DNA from: Tetrahymena thermophila SB210 | Lineage: Eukaryota; Ciliophora; Oligohymenophorea; Hymenostomatida; Tetrahymenidae | DNA length: 64,000 bases | NCBI RefSeq assembly: GCF_000189635.1 | Contig: NW_002476533.1 | Coordinates: 1-64,000, forward strand | Direction: 5' to 3' | Shown: positions 1 through 10,784 of the stretch, piece by piece | How positions within the stretch are numbered: the first letter of the stretch is position 1 | How the letters are laid out: every line of letters starts with the position of its first letter | Translations under genes and position numbers: made by a program | The notes under the pieces: model-generated | The model's database searches: none | What the model was told of the DNA's origin: nothing | What the model saw: the letters and a program-made list of their open reading frames with translations, nothing else

Positions 1-1480
1 AACAATAAACTGGTTTTTACTAAAGGTAAAGTGTCAAATTATGAGAGATTAATGCATTATTGCTAAAGCTGAACCTAAGCCTGATGCACCTTCATCACCA
101 ATTTAATTAGACCTTTTTAAATATTGAAGAAAAAATATATCATTAAATAGTTAATTAGAAGGAAAAAATGAAGAAAAAATATGAAATAATAAAATTAATT
201 AATAATAAAAGCAAATGAATAAAATAAATGATGAGCTTAATTAACAAAGAAAAAACAAAACAGCAAGCACGATAAAAAGAAAAAGAAAAAAGAGCTTTAT
301 TGTTTTTAATTAGTTTTTATAATTAAAAATATCACAATCCAAAACAAATAAACTGTTTTTACCCAAGGTTAAGTGCCAAATTTGAGAGATTAATGCATTT
401 TGCTAAAGCTGAACCTAAGCCTGATGCACCTTCATCACCAATTTCATTTTCACTTTTTAAATATTGAAGAAAAAATATATCATTAAATAGTTAATTAGAA
501 GGAAAAAATGAAGAAAAAATATGAAATAATAAAATTAATTAATAATAAAAGCAAATGAATAAAATAAATGATGAGCTTAATTAACAAAGAAAAAACAAAA
601 CAGCAAGCACGATAAAAAGAAAAAGAAAAAAGAGCTTTATTGTTTTTAATTAGTTTTTATAATTAAAAATATCACAATCCAAAACAAATAAACTGTTTTT
701 ACCCAAGGTTAAGTGTCAAATTTGAGAGATTAATGCATTTTGCTAAAGCTGAACCTAAGCCTGATGCACCTTCCTCACCAATATAATTAGACCTTTTTAA
801 ATATTGAAGAAAAAATATATCATTAAATAGTTAATTAGAAGGAAAAAATGAAGAAAAAATATGAAATAATAAAATTAATTAATAATAAAAGCAAATGAAT
901 AAAATAAATGATGAGCTTAATTAACAAAGAAAAAACAAAACAGCAAGCACGATAAAAAGAAAAAGAAAAAAGAGCTTTATTGTTTTTAATTAGTTTTTAT
1001 AATTAAAAATATCACAATCCAAAACAAATAAACTGTTTTTACCCAAGGTCAAGTGTCAAATTTGAGAGATTAATGCATTTTGCTAAAGCTGAACCTAAGC
1101 CTGATGCACCCATTGCACCAATTTAATTAGACCTTTTTAAATATTGAAGAAAAAATATATCATTAAATAGTTAATTAGAATGAAAAAATGAAGAAAAAAT
1201 ATGAAATAATAAAATTAATTAATAATAAAAGCAAATGAATAAAATAAATGATGAGCTTAATTAAAAAAGAAAAAACAAAACAGCAAGCAAGATAAAAAGA
1301 AAAAGAAAAAAGAGCTTTATTGTTTTTAATTAGTTTTTATAATTAAAAATATCACAATCCAAAACAAATAAACTGTTTTTACCCAAGGTCAAGTGTCAAA
1401 TTTGAGAGATTAATGCATTTTGCTAAAGCTGAACCTAAGCCTGATGCACCTTCATCACCAATTTTCAATGGTCCTATTCT
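1..1480 (-). repeat. 340-bp tandem exon-intron cassettes
   Basis: Five copies of one cassette lie head to tail. The landmark CTGATGCACC ends at 90, 430, 770, 1110 and 1450, an exact 340-bp period. Introns are almost base-for-base identical between copies, while the first 25 or so nt of each exon differ. This points to very recent amplification or gene conversion. Confidence 0.95.
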
Positions 1481-2404
1481 AAAATTGTAAGAATCACTAT
1501 AAAAAAAAAATAAAATAAAATAAAATAAAATAAGAAAAAAAAAAGGGGGGGGGGTTCTCATGTTCAATAGGCTACATTTATTCGGGAAAGTATTATTATT
1601 AATCAAAATTTATATTTTTTAAAAAAAATGATATGTTATAAGAATATGTGGGTATATATAATTTCAAATTTGACATTTTCTGAATTCAAAGCTTTCAATT
1701 AACTCAAAAGTAAAGCTAATTTAAGCTAATTTAGCTTTATATCAAGTTATTAAGATATATTACATTTCGCCTTTTATAAATTAAAAAGGCGGCATTTCGC
1801 TCGTTAATTAGGAGGGAAAAATGAAAAAAAAAAAATGAAATAATAAGATTAATTAATAATAAATAAAATTAACAAAGAATCAAAAAATAAGAAATTATAA
1901 TAAAAAGAAAAAGGTAAACAAATCAAATAAATTAAAAGAGCTTTAATGTTTTAAATTAACTTTTATAATTAAAAATATTAAAATGCAAATCAAATAAACT
2001 GCTTTTATTAAGTGTAAATTTTAATAGCAAAAAATGAAGAAAAAGTATCAAATAATACAAAATGAATAATAAATAATTAATTAAAAATTTAAATGAAAAT
2101 TAAGTTAAAATAATAGCTAAAAAATTTTTGTTTTAATAAAAATCATTAAATAATAATGATAATTTCTATAATAAAAATTATTTATTTAAATAAATTGAAA
2201 ATTAAATATACAAAAAATATTAATAATAATAAAAATAATATCTTTTAATTAAATATACTTGAGATCAATATGTAGAATCTAATGAGGTAAATGTGAAGAC
2301 CTTAAAAACTTTTTTTATAAATTAAAATAAATTTAAAGGATATTAATATAAAAATTAATAATTACTTCTTCTAATTCGTAATATTTTTTAATCTATTATA
2401 TCAT
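1..2404 (-). CDS. LRR gene I, 5' part; 3' end broken or off the left edge
   Basis: First of the LRR family genes, reading leftwards. Exon 1 is 2259-2404 (146 nt) and begins MIQQIKKYYELEEV. It is followed by LRR exons 1383-1478 (96 nt), 1043-1132, 703-792 and 363-452 (90 nt each), all entering and leaving in phase 2. Each 90-nt exon gives one 30-residue repeat of the type xNxIGxxGASGLGSALAKC then INLSNLTLDL, a ribonuclease-inhibitor-like LRR. TAA and TAG must be read as Gln. The next copy (21-112) is 92 nt: two single-base insertions bring a TGA into frame at 34-36, so the gene is broken there or the sequence at this edge is poor. The conserved last exon of the family is not in the window. LRR proteins of this kind normally bind proteins or other ligands; the ligand here is unknown. 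Confidence 0.75.
1501..1554 (+). repeat. (TAAAA)n tract ending in A10G10
   Basis: A simple AT tract runs into about ten A followed by ten G (1535-1554), inside the first intron of LRR gene I. On the transcribed strand it is C10T10, just upstream of the acceptor of exon 2. A long pure G run is exceptional in this AT-rich sequence. Confidence 0.8.
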
Positions 2405-3551
2405 TTATTTATTTTTCAAAAATATTGAATAGCAATTTATTAAATTTGATTAATTAATTAATTAATTAATTAATTATAAATGGATAAAAAGAACAAATAA
2501 ATATAATAATGAATTAATTATCAAATATAAATTTATAATTTGGTTTTATGAAGAGATATCACAGAAAAATTAATTTAACATTCACTATTTAAACTTAATA
2601 TTTGTATTTAAAACAAACGCTTAAAAATATATATAGTAAGAATTAGAGATGGTCAGTTATTTATTTAGTCCTATTTGAAAAAATTCTAGTTGTTAATGTT
2701 CTTAAATTTTATAAGAATAACGTTTATAAGTAGATTTTTCTGTTTTAGTTTTGTAATTTTGGGAATATTTATAATATTTCTAATATAGCAAGATGCCATA
2801 CAAAAATTTCATGGTTTGTATTCCACTTTTTATGAAATATATTTTTTTATTTATTTATTAAAAAATTTAATATATATATATATATATATATATGTATTAT
2901 AATATAATTATAATTAATAAATAATTTAATTTATTTTTATTTTAAATTATTAATAGTAAATGAGGGGGGGAAAATAAATAGAATATTAAATTTCACTAAT
3001 TATATTAAAAAGAATCATACGAATGAATGAAACTTTATTTTATTTTTAAAAAGCAGTAAATATGATTAATAAAAACTTCTAAATAATGTTTAAAAGCATA
3101 AATATATATATGCATTAATTACTTAGAATTATATTATTAACATTATTTTTTATGGAAATTCTTTTTCGCTGATATCTCAACACCTTTTTCAACTTTTTTC
3201 AAACTTGGATTTTAACTATAATTCTGAGGAAGGCTTTTTTAAGTATCTAAGCATGTTAAAATGAAGCTAGAAAGAATATTTTTAGAGTTATTTTATTAAA
3301 ATCTTTTAAATATTTTATATGATTAAGCTTTATTTTGTAAAGCCAACTAAAATAAATAAAATAATTTATCTTTGCTTGCTTTTTTTCTATAATAATGGTA
3401 GATATATATTCTTCATCTATTTATTTATTTCTCAGCAATAAAAATGGCTTATTTAGGAAATAATAGAGATTTTAAACTTGCTTAAGCCTATTTTTTTATT
3501 AAATTTAGAATTAATCATAATATAAAACCATAAACAGTATTTACCTTAAAT
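2405..3551. other. Intergenic; LRR 5' leader and repeats, no gene seen
   Basis: 2405-2470 is the conserved leader of LRR gene I (an AT-rich block with TTGCTATTCAATATTTTTGA on the minus strand, also found before the other LRR genes). Around 2648 lies a TAGAGATGGTCAG motif related to sequences upstream of genes V and VI. A (TA)n run covers about 2872-2892 and a G7 run lies near 2965. Open frames to 3551 are short and unconvincing. Confidence 0.6.
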
Positions 3552-5075
3552 TCAAATTGTGAGATTGCTACTCCTTTTTTCCATTTTTGCAAGAGGTTGA
3601 AAACATAGTTTTTCTAAACTTAAACATACTTTTTCAGACAAAAAAAGGAAGAATTTTCGAATTTTGTTAGGTTATTACTCAATTCGCATTCTAAATTTTT
3701 GCTAAATCTTTAGCTAAAGTAAGTGTTATTTATTTTTTTTTTACTTTTCTGTAAAAGGGTAAAAACAATAACTCCAAAAATGATTTTTAAAGTTGATATT
3801 AGTCCATATTTATTGCAAAAGCACAATCATCATTTATTTAAGCTTAATTTCCCTTAATCGCATATATGCACCTATCTTCTAAATTCGAAATAAGTAGTAC
3901 TTGAGATGATTGATCTGCTAAAATGTTTTCAATATAATCTTTTTGATTAATCAACAAAGAGCTTTTGGTTGATATATTTTTTATTTCGCCATCTATTTTA
4001 AAGTAATTGACTATTTTTCTTATATTTTAATTAACAATATGATTGATTGATTGATTTATCTAATCTAATGTATTAAAAAGGATTTTATTATATATTTTTA
4101 ATAAAGAAAATGAAGAATAAATATTTAGTTAGAGATTGGGTACGAAAAATATTTTTTAGAAAAAATAAGAATTTTAAAAATTGATACACTTCTTTTTTCT
4201 TAATATGATTTCAGTTAAAACTTAAAAAAAATAATTTTAACAAATAAAAAAATTGAAACAAATAGATAAAAAGTATAAATGTTAATAATTTTGCTTTGAA
4301 GTTTCAGCTTAACTAAAGTTATATAAGAATATCATTTTATTATTTATAATCTTGAGGGTTGATTTAATAAGAAATACTAAAAATAGCATTTATTTTGCCT
4401 AATATTATTTTCCATTTTATAAATGAAATAATCCTACTAATTTATTTATTTGAAAATAATTTGAAAAAATATCATAAACTTTCAATAAAAAGGTTACAGC
4501 TTCTTTTTCAATATTTTCATTCATTGATCCCACTTCTAATAAAAGAATGCTTAAAATAATTTTGGTTTGAATTCTAAAGCTTTTGATTAAATTTTTTGAC
4601 TTCTTCATCCATTTTGATAAAATCATAAATGATTCTTCAATAGATGTTAGAATAAATATTATATTCATTTGTTTTGTCGAAGTTGTTATACAGTTTCTAA
4701 TTTTAAAATAAGAAGAAAATAAAAGATTCAAATTGTTTCTGGTGAACTTATAAAACTTTATTGTAAAATTTCCTAGCTTCATTTGAATTACTTACTTCGA
4801 TATAAGCTTTGACTGATTATGATTTTATTTTAAAAAGTCTTTTAGAAACACTCCATTAACTCTTTTACTTTTTCAACTAATAAAAAAGAAATTCCTAATT
4901 AAATACTCGAATCAAAGCCGAAAGGTTTAATTTCTAAAGCTTTTGTTTGAGAAACTCTGAATAACCTCTTACTATCTTTTTAAACTTAGTTCAAAAACCT
5001 TAAATAAAATACATATTATTTAAGTGGAAGATATGAATTAGTTTGACTCTTAGTAAATTTATTATAGCTAAACGC
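3552..5075 (-). CDS. Unrecognised protein, multi-exon, 5' end not defined
   Basis: A long TGA-free reading frame in the ciliate code. Proposed exons are 4796-5075, 3745-4772 and 3552-3713. The first exon encodes KALEIKPFGFDSSIQLGISF and continues to LYR; removing a 23-nt GT...AG stretch (4773-4795) joins it in frame to RNFTIKFYKFTRNNLNLLF. The middle exon is 1028 nt without TGA, far beyond chance here. A 31-nt intron (3714-3744) is optional: without it the protein ends at a TGA at 3679-3681, with it at 3552-3554. An acceptor at 5076-5077 suggests more exons upstream that I could not place. The protein is rich in Ile, Leu, Asn and Gln with scattered hydrophobic stretches; I recognise no domain. 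A short methionine-initiated frame at 4417-4782 is only part of this gene. Confidence 0.55.
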
Positions 5076-6091
5076 CTAATAAATTATTAATATTTTATTT
5101 TAAAATAATTAAGCATATTATATAATAAAATAAAAATCTATTATATATTTCAAATTTAAAATCTGATAATTAAATATTAATATTAAAAAATGATAACAAA
5201 TATTTTATAATAAAAAGTTAAATAAAATTATTGTAAAATAATAATTTTTTTTCATTCAAAAATGAATATAGATTTAAAAAAATATCATAATAAATATAAA
5301 GCTTATTTTTCCACATTCATTAGAACTTAATACTTAAAAATGCTATAATTTTGAATTCTAATTTCAAATAAAGTACAATTAGGGATGACTTTAAGAAGGC
5401 TGAAATTTGAAATCTTTCTTATTTAAATAGATTTTAAAATAATAAAATTAAAATAGCATGAAAATATCCATTAAAAGAATAATTTACTCAATAAAAAAAT
5501 AAAATTGAAAATAATTTTTAGAGATCCTTTTTAATTGGCTATGTTTTGATTGATTTATGAAAATGAATGAATATTTGGTAGAGACAGACAGACATTAAAT
5601 AATTAAAGATATTTTAATGTCTCCTTTAATTGAAATTTTGGTTACGGTCGGTCTACTACAAAAAAGATATTCTACTAAGTATTAGAATGAAAAAAATAAT
5701 GCATTAAATAAGATTTGAATTATTTCAATATGCGCATCTATATCAAATTATTCACTTAAAAGGAATTTAATTTTTGGAAGTTAATATAAAGAAAGTGACT
5801 ATGGATTTGGAGTGAAAGCCAAATAAAAAAAGGAAGATATATATATCTATGCTTATTCATAAATATGTGCATCTAGTAAAGATTATTTATTTATTTATTT
5901 TGCTTTATTTTGGCGTGTATTAAAATCTATTTATTTATTTATATTTAGAAGCAAATAGCAATATAAAAGTAATATCTCAATTAAATTGTTTAGATTCTAA
6001 TTAAAAAAGCAAACAAACAAACAAACTATTGTTAATAAAATATAACAAAAGTAAATATTAGTGAGCAAATAAGTATTAATTTATCCAAATC
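5076..6091. other. Intergenic, no gene supported
   Basis: AT-rich sequence between a minus-strand gene and RAE1. It may hold the missing 5' exon(s) of the 3552-5075 gene: a frame on the minus strand at about 5340-5425 is open but short. Simple repeats (TTTA)n lie at 5885-5945 and (AAAC)n at 6009-6025. Confidence 0.5.
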
Positions 6092-7708
6092 ATGAACTAG
6101 CCTTAGCAATAATAATAGGATGCCTCTTTGCAAGATATTCAAATTAACAATCCCTAGCACTTGCCTTAAGACACTGTATCTGACATTCAATTCAATCCTT
6201 AAAATCCCTAAATGTTTGCTTGTTCGACTTGGGATGGCAAGATTCACATTTATTAAATCGCAGTCTAACAAAATTTCAACTAAATAGTTGGATAATTCTA
6301 ATAAGTTAGTTAGATGCAATACAACGAGCCTATTACCTGCATTGCATGGAGAGGTGATGGATAAGCTATCTATGCAGGTTGTGGTGATAATTCAGTTGTA
6401 CTCTTTAATTTAAGTAATGGATAAAGTGCTAAAATAGGTAATACATTAACTTTATTTTTTTGAATAATTATGATCAAATCTTTAATCCATCAAGCCTAAC
6501 TCTATTAAAAAATGAAAAACTAAATTAAAGATAATTCAATCATATTAAAATTGCAATATAGATTATTTAATTTAGATAAAGAACATCGCTAATTTTAGTG
6601 AGTTTTCTTTCTTTATAATCTAACTGATGAAATAAAATTAATATCATAACTAAGCATATTACACCTCTTCAACTCAGAATAATTAATACAATAAATGAAG
6701 AAAAATAAAAGTAAAATAAATGCGTTAAAATGAAATTTGAGCTTTTACTTCATATGAAAGATTAATAAGATTGATTTATCACAGAATAAAGTTAATGAAA
6801 AAAAACAAAAAACAAATTAAGGTTGTTAAAGTAAGTTTAAATGGTGAAAAATGAGATAGAGATATTCAATTAATAAATATTTTATTTTAGCTTTAATGTG
6901 TTAATTAATATTCAATTTTATATAAAATAATATAGGACAACATTAAGCAGGTATTAGATCTATTTTCTACGTCTAATAATTAAATGGAGCTGTAATTACT
7001 TGTTCTTTTGACACTACTGTTTGCTTCTGGTCAGAATAAAATCCTAATAATCCTTTGGCTAAAATATAATTGAAGGGAAAAATTTTCGCTGCTGATTGCT
7101 TATTCCCAATTTTGGCATTAGGCTTGTAGGGCGAAGTGATTACTTTTATCAATTTGTAATCAAATTTCTAAAATCTTAGTCCTCATTAAATTAATTACAT
7201 AGATTCTCCTCTTGGAAAGGGAAGTTAAATAAATAGCATTAAAATTATGTGCAAAGGTAATGGTTTTGGTCTTGGCTCTATTGATGGAAGAGCAAATCTT
7301 GGCAAACTTACTCCCTAAAACTAAAATAATGTTGCAGGATATAAGATCGATAACATTATGACCTTCAAATGTCATAAAAATGAAGAAAAGCAAAACAACG
7401 TTGTAAACCAAATATTATATCCAGTAAACTCTATTTGCTTTAACCCTCGTCAAGATTAATTTTTATTGACCTGTGGCTCAGATGGCAATATGTATTTCTG
7501 GGATTTCGAGCACAAAAATAAGATTAAATCCTTTGCCTTCAACAAACAACCTATTAGTGCTTGCAACGTCTCTTCAACCGGACAATTCCTTGCATATTCT
7601 CTTGGTTATGATTGGCATATGGGATACGAACACTCTAACTCATTCGAAAAGCCTAAAATCTGTGTTCACATTATAAATGACGATGAATTAAGATTTAGGA
7701 AAAATTGA
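6092..7708 (+). CDS. RAE1: RAE1/Gle2-like mRNA export factor (WD40)
   Basis: Two exons, 6092-6437 and 6936-7708, separated by a 498-bp GT...AG intron in phase 1, give 372 residues, close to the usual 350-370 for the family. An in-frame TGA at 6062-6064 supports the start. RAE1 is a seven-bladed WD40 propeller that binds a Nup98-type nucleoporin at the nuclear pore and works in mRNA export and spindle assembly. Family signatures in order: MFACSTWDGK (residues 41-50), a CGDNSVVLFNL blade, the GFGLGSIDGR blade, FKCHK (259-263), YPVNSICFNP, and GQFLAYSLGYDWHMGYEH near the C-terminus, which matches the diagnostic Y-D-W end of RAE1/Gle2. The short N-terminus is glutamine-rich. TAA and TAG codons are read as Gln throughout. 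Confidence 0.93.
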
Positions 7709-8128
7709 TTAAAATGATCAATAAATAATAACTATTTATTTTTAATGGTTTTAAATAATTACTATGTATTTTTTATAAAATTCTTTTTATGTTCATTCAT
7801 TCATTTGTTTTTATCTTTTCTTAGTCAATCAAAAAAAAAAATTTTTTTAATGTGTTTTTCTTTATTGAAAAGAAACTTCTTTATTATGATTTAAAATTAG
7901 AATAAAAAGAACTAGTGTGTGCTTACTTGTTTATTACTGTTTAGCCTTAAATAATAAAGAAATTTGACTCTTGTTTAATAAAAAAAAGATAATTGAAATA
8001 CTATCTAAATGAAAAAATAATAGTTAAACATATGGAAAATGTAATATAAATAATAAAGCAATTGAAAGTAATTAATTTAATTCTTGTTTAAGAAATTATT
8101 TGTTTGTTTTTAGTTTATTTAATATATT
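7709..8128. other. Convergent intergenic spacer
   Basis: 3' ends of RAE1 (plus) and the SLC44-like gene (minus) face each other across 420 bp. The sequence is AT-rich; I see no gene or structured element. Confidence 0.6.
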
Positions 8129-10784
8129 TCAAACTCTAGCATTTCTTATGCTATTTAAGTAACCTCTGATTATGTGAGGACAATTGTATACATCTTCTTT
8201 TCCATAGTGGTACTTCTCAACTTCCTCATCAATATATGAGATCAAAATTAGTGAAGTAGATGTTTCTGAATAAACATCAATAAAGAATGAAGCCGTAGTA
8301 TAAGATAAAATGAAAAATGCCTATTTTTATTTTTTATAAAAAATTTAATGTTTTTCTTATAATGTAATCATTTCTTTTTTAAGCATTGTACTCAATTATT
8401 ATTAAAGTTTTAAATTTTTGTTAAAAATATTTAAGAATTTGAATTTATAATGACAAAAATGGAAACAAAGTTTATAAAGTTGAAGTGATAAATATTTAAA
8501 AATAAATTACTAATGTTGGAGAGAGTAAATCTGAAACTTTTTAATAATATTGAGGCAGAGAAATAACTACAAAATAGCATATTAAAGAACTAAGTAAAGC
8601 TAAAAAGAGTTTAGAAATGGTAAAGAAAGTTCCTCCTAAGTTACGGACAAGTTTAAATCTTCTATTATGTCTTTTTAGGAGATAATAAGATTGCTTAGAA
8701 GAATCATAATAGCTATCACCAGCAAGAGATATAAAGATTAGAGCATATCTATTCATATATCTCAAGAATTTATCAAAGCATAAGCATCCGCAGAGTGTTA
8801 TAGAGGCTGCATAATACGAACAGTCATTTTTGTCTTTTCTTTTTATATTTGTCAAGTAATCCTATTTGAATATATATTATATTTGCTTTATACATTTACT
8901 GAAAACCAATTAATTACACAAATCAAATTGGATATTCTGATAGGATAGTCCAACAAAGTACTTACAGTTCCTAAAAAAACAATAGATCCAAGATGATACT
9001 TAAATAATCTCTCTAAACTAATCCTAATTAATTAATTTAATATTCAATTAAAATGATTAAGTGCTACTATTATATTTATTTATTTACTTGAGTGTATTTA
9101 TGTTATCTTTTTCCTTTTTGTAATACCATAAACTGCAAGCTGAAGTAATCAAGAAATCACTACATCCAACCAAGAATCCTCTAAAAATCAATATAAATAT
9201 TAAATTAATTAATAGCTTCAATATTTATCCTTTAGTAATTTCAAACTGGTCAAATGGCATTCTATTCTAAGTAGATTTAACTACTCCTGTTCCAACAATT
9301 TATCTGTTTTCAAAGTAAAATCAGTTGAAATTATTACTCAAATATATTTTTACATGTTAAGATAGACCCAAAATATGAAAAAACTCAATAGAATGACAAA
9401 CAAAACAAAAGGAACTATCAGAATGAGCTGGTTCTGTAATATGAAATGAGCTGATATCTAATTAAAATTTAAATGTTTTTTTCATTCTCAATATTTGCAG
9501 TTTTGAAAAATTAAAGATTTACTTTTAATTATGATGCAATTATTTTAATTTTTCTATGGTAGTAAATAACTAAACCAAGAATAGTAAAGCTTGATATCCA
9601 ACATATAAAAGCAGTAACATAGAAATATGGTTCAAAATTTCTCAATTCACTTATTCTTTTCTCAATGTATACAAGTTCATCTTAATTTTCAGGATTTTCT
9701 ATGATTCTAATTTATTTAATAATTATTTTATTTATTTATTAGATTTTATTTTTTTATTTAAATTGCTATCATTACGGAATATAGCTACCAGATCCTCTTA
9801 AAAATAATACACTTCCAAGCAGAGCCATAAACAAAACAAAACTAAATATGAAAACCCAAGTCAATAAATCACCGCACTAGCCTAAAAATCCGAAGAATAT
9901 TAATCTTTATTAAAATATTTGATATTAATAATTATGGTTTGAACCTTATAAATAGTTTGTTTTTACCCAAAGACAAAACTTAAGAATGCTGCTAATATAA
10001 TTATATGCAATATTTTTATGATATTTCCTACTTCAGCATAAACTCTATTGATTGAAAGTGCAGGACTAATTTCTTCAAAATAATGCTTATCTACTGGTAA
10101 ACAAATGCTGTTGTAGTCTGTTAATAATTTAATATTGTTTTTTCATAGCTTATTATATTTTAAATTACATTCTGTTGTTTCGTAAATTAGAAACTGTTAA
10201 TTTGGGTCTTTTGTAGGACTATATTCGCATTTAGGAATAACTGAGTTGGGAAGACATTCTAGAGAATAACCTGTCAAATCTTGAGGCAATTTCTTAGGAC
10301 ATTCTTTAACGCACACAGTTCTATAAAGATAATTGGAATCTGGAGTAGCAAAAAATAAATATTTATGTTCTTTGTATTCTTTATGGCCACATGGTCTATC
10401 TATTGTTTATTTTTAAATTATTTGATTGACATTTTTTATCTTAAATTATTTACGATCTGGATCATATGGCACAGATATTCTTTCGAATTAAAAATCTGCT
10501 GACAGCATTTCAAAGAAAACTAGTACGTAATAGAAAATAAAGAACAAAAATATCACTAAACAGATAAAATCCCTGCATTTTCTATCACTCCTTGTACCAT
10601 TTTTTAAATAAACTGGAGAAGGTTCTCCTAAGTCATTATCATCATGTTTTATAGGGCTTCCTGCAATAAAATCCTTTTTTTTGCCTTCTTTGCCAATAGG
10701 AAATTCATAAGCAATTGATTGCTATTACTACTAATTTTGCTAGTTGTACCCTGATAAATCAATCCTGCTTTAATACTAATCCAT
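8129..10784 (-). CDS. Choline-transporter-like protein (SLC44/CTL family)
   Basis: Ten exons, all phases consistent: 10454-10784, 10169-10399, 9967-10117, 9776-9904, 9523-9706, 9354-9457, 9088-9303, 8900-9023, 8511-8861, 8129-8320. They give 670 residues; family members are about 650-700. Introns are 38 to 190 bp. An in-frame TGA upstream supports the start. A hydrophilic N-terminus is followed by the CTL hallmark NGTRSDRKCRDFIC (62-75) entering the first membrane span, then YDPD and CGHKEYKEHKYLFF, a long cysteine-containing extracellular loop, and a series of hydrophobic spans. Later hallmarks are SACSLWYYKKEKD, YHLGS (458-462), CFDKFLRYMNRYALIF (about 518-533) and a C-terminal span ending in Y-I-D-E-E. 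CTL proteins are multi-pass membrane carriers linked to choline or ethanolamine; the substrate here is inferred from family only. Confidence 0.93.

Noticed and set aside
2872..2892. (TA)n run as a possible origin or element end
   Set aside because: Simple microsatellite with no associated structure.
6032..6319. Minus-strand 95-residue open frame
   Set aside because: It lies over the first exon of RAE1, whose plus-strand protein has unmistakable family motifs.
7160..7411. Minus-strand 83-residue open frame
   Set aside because: Shadow of RAE1 exon 2.
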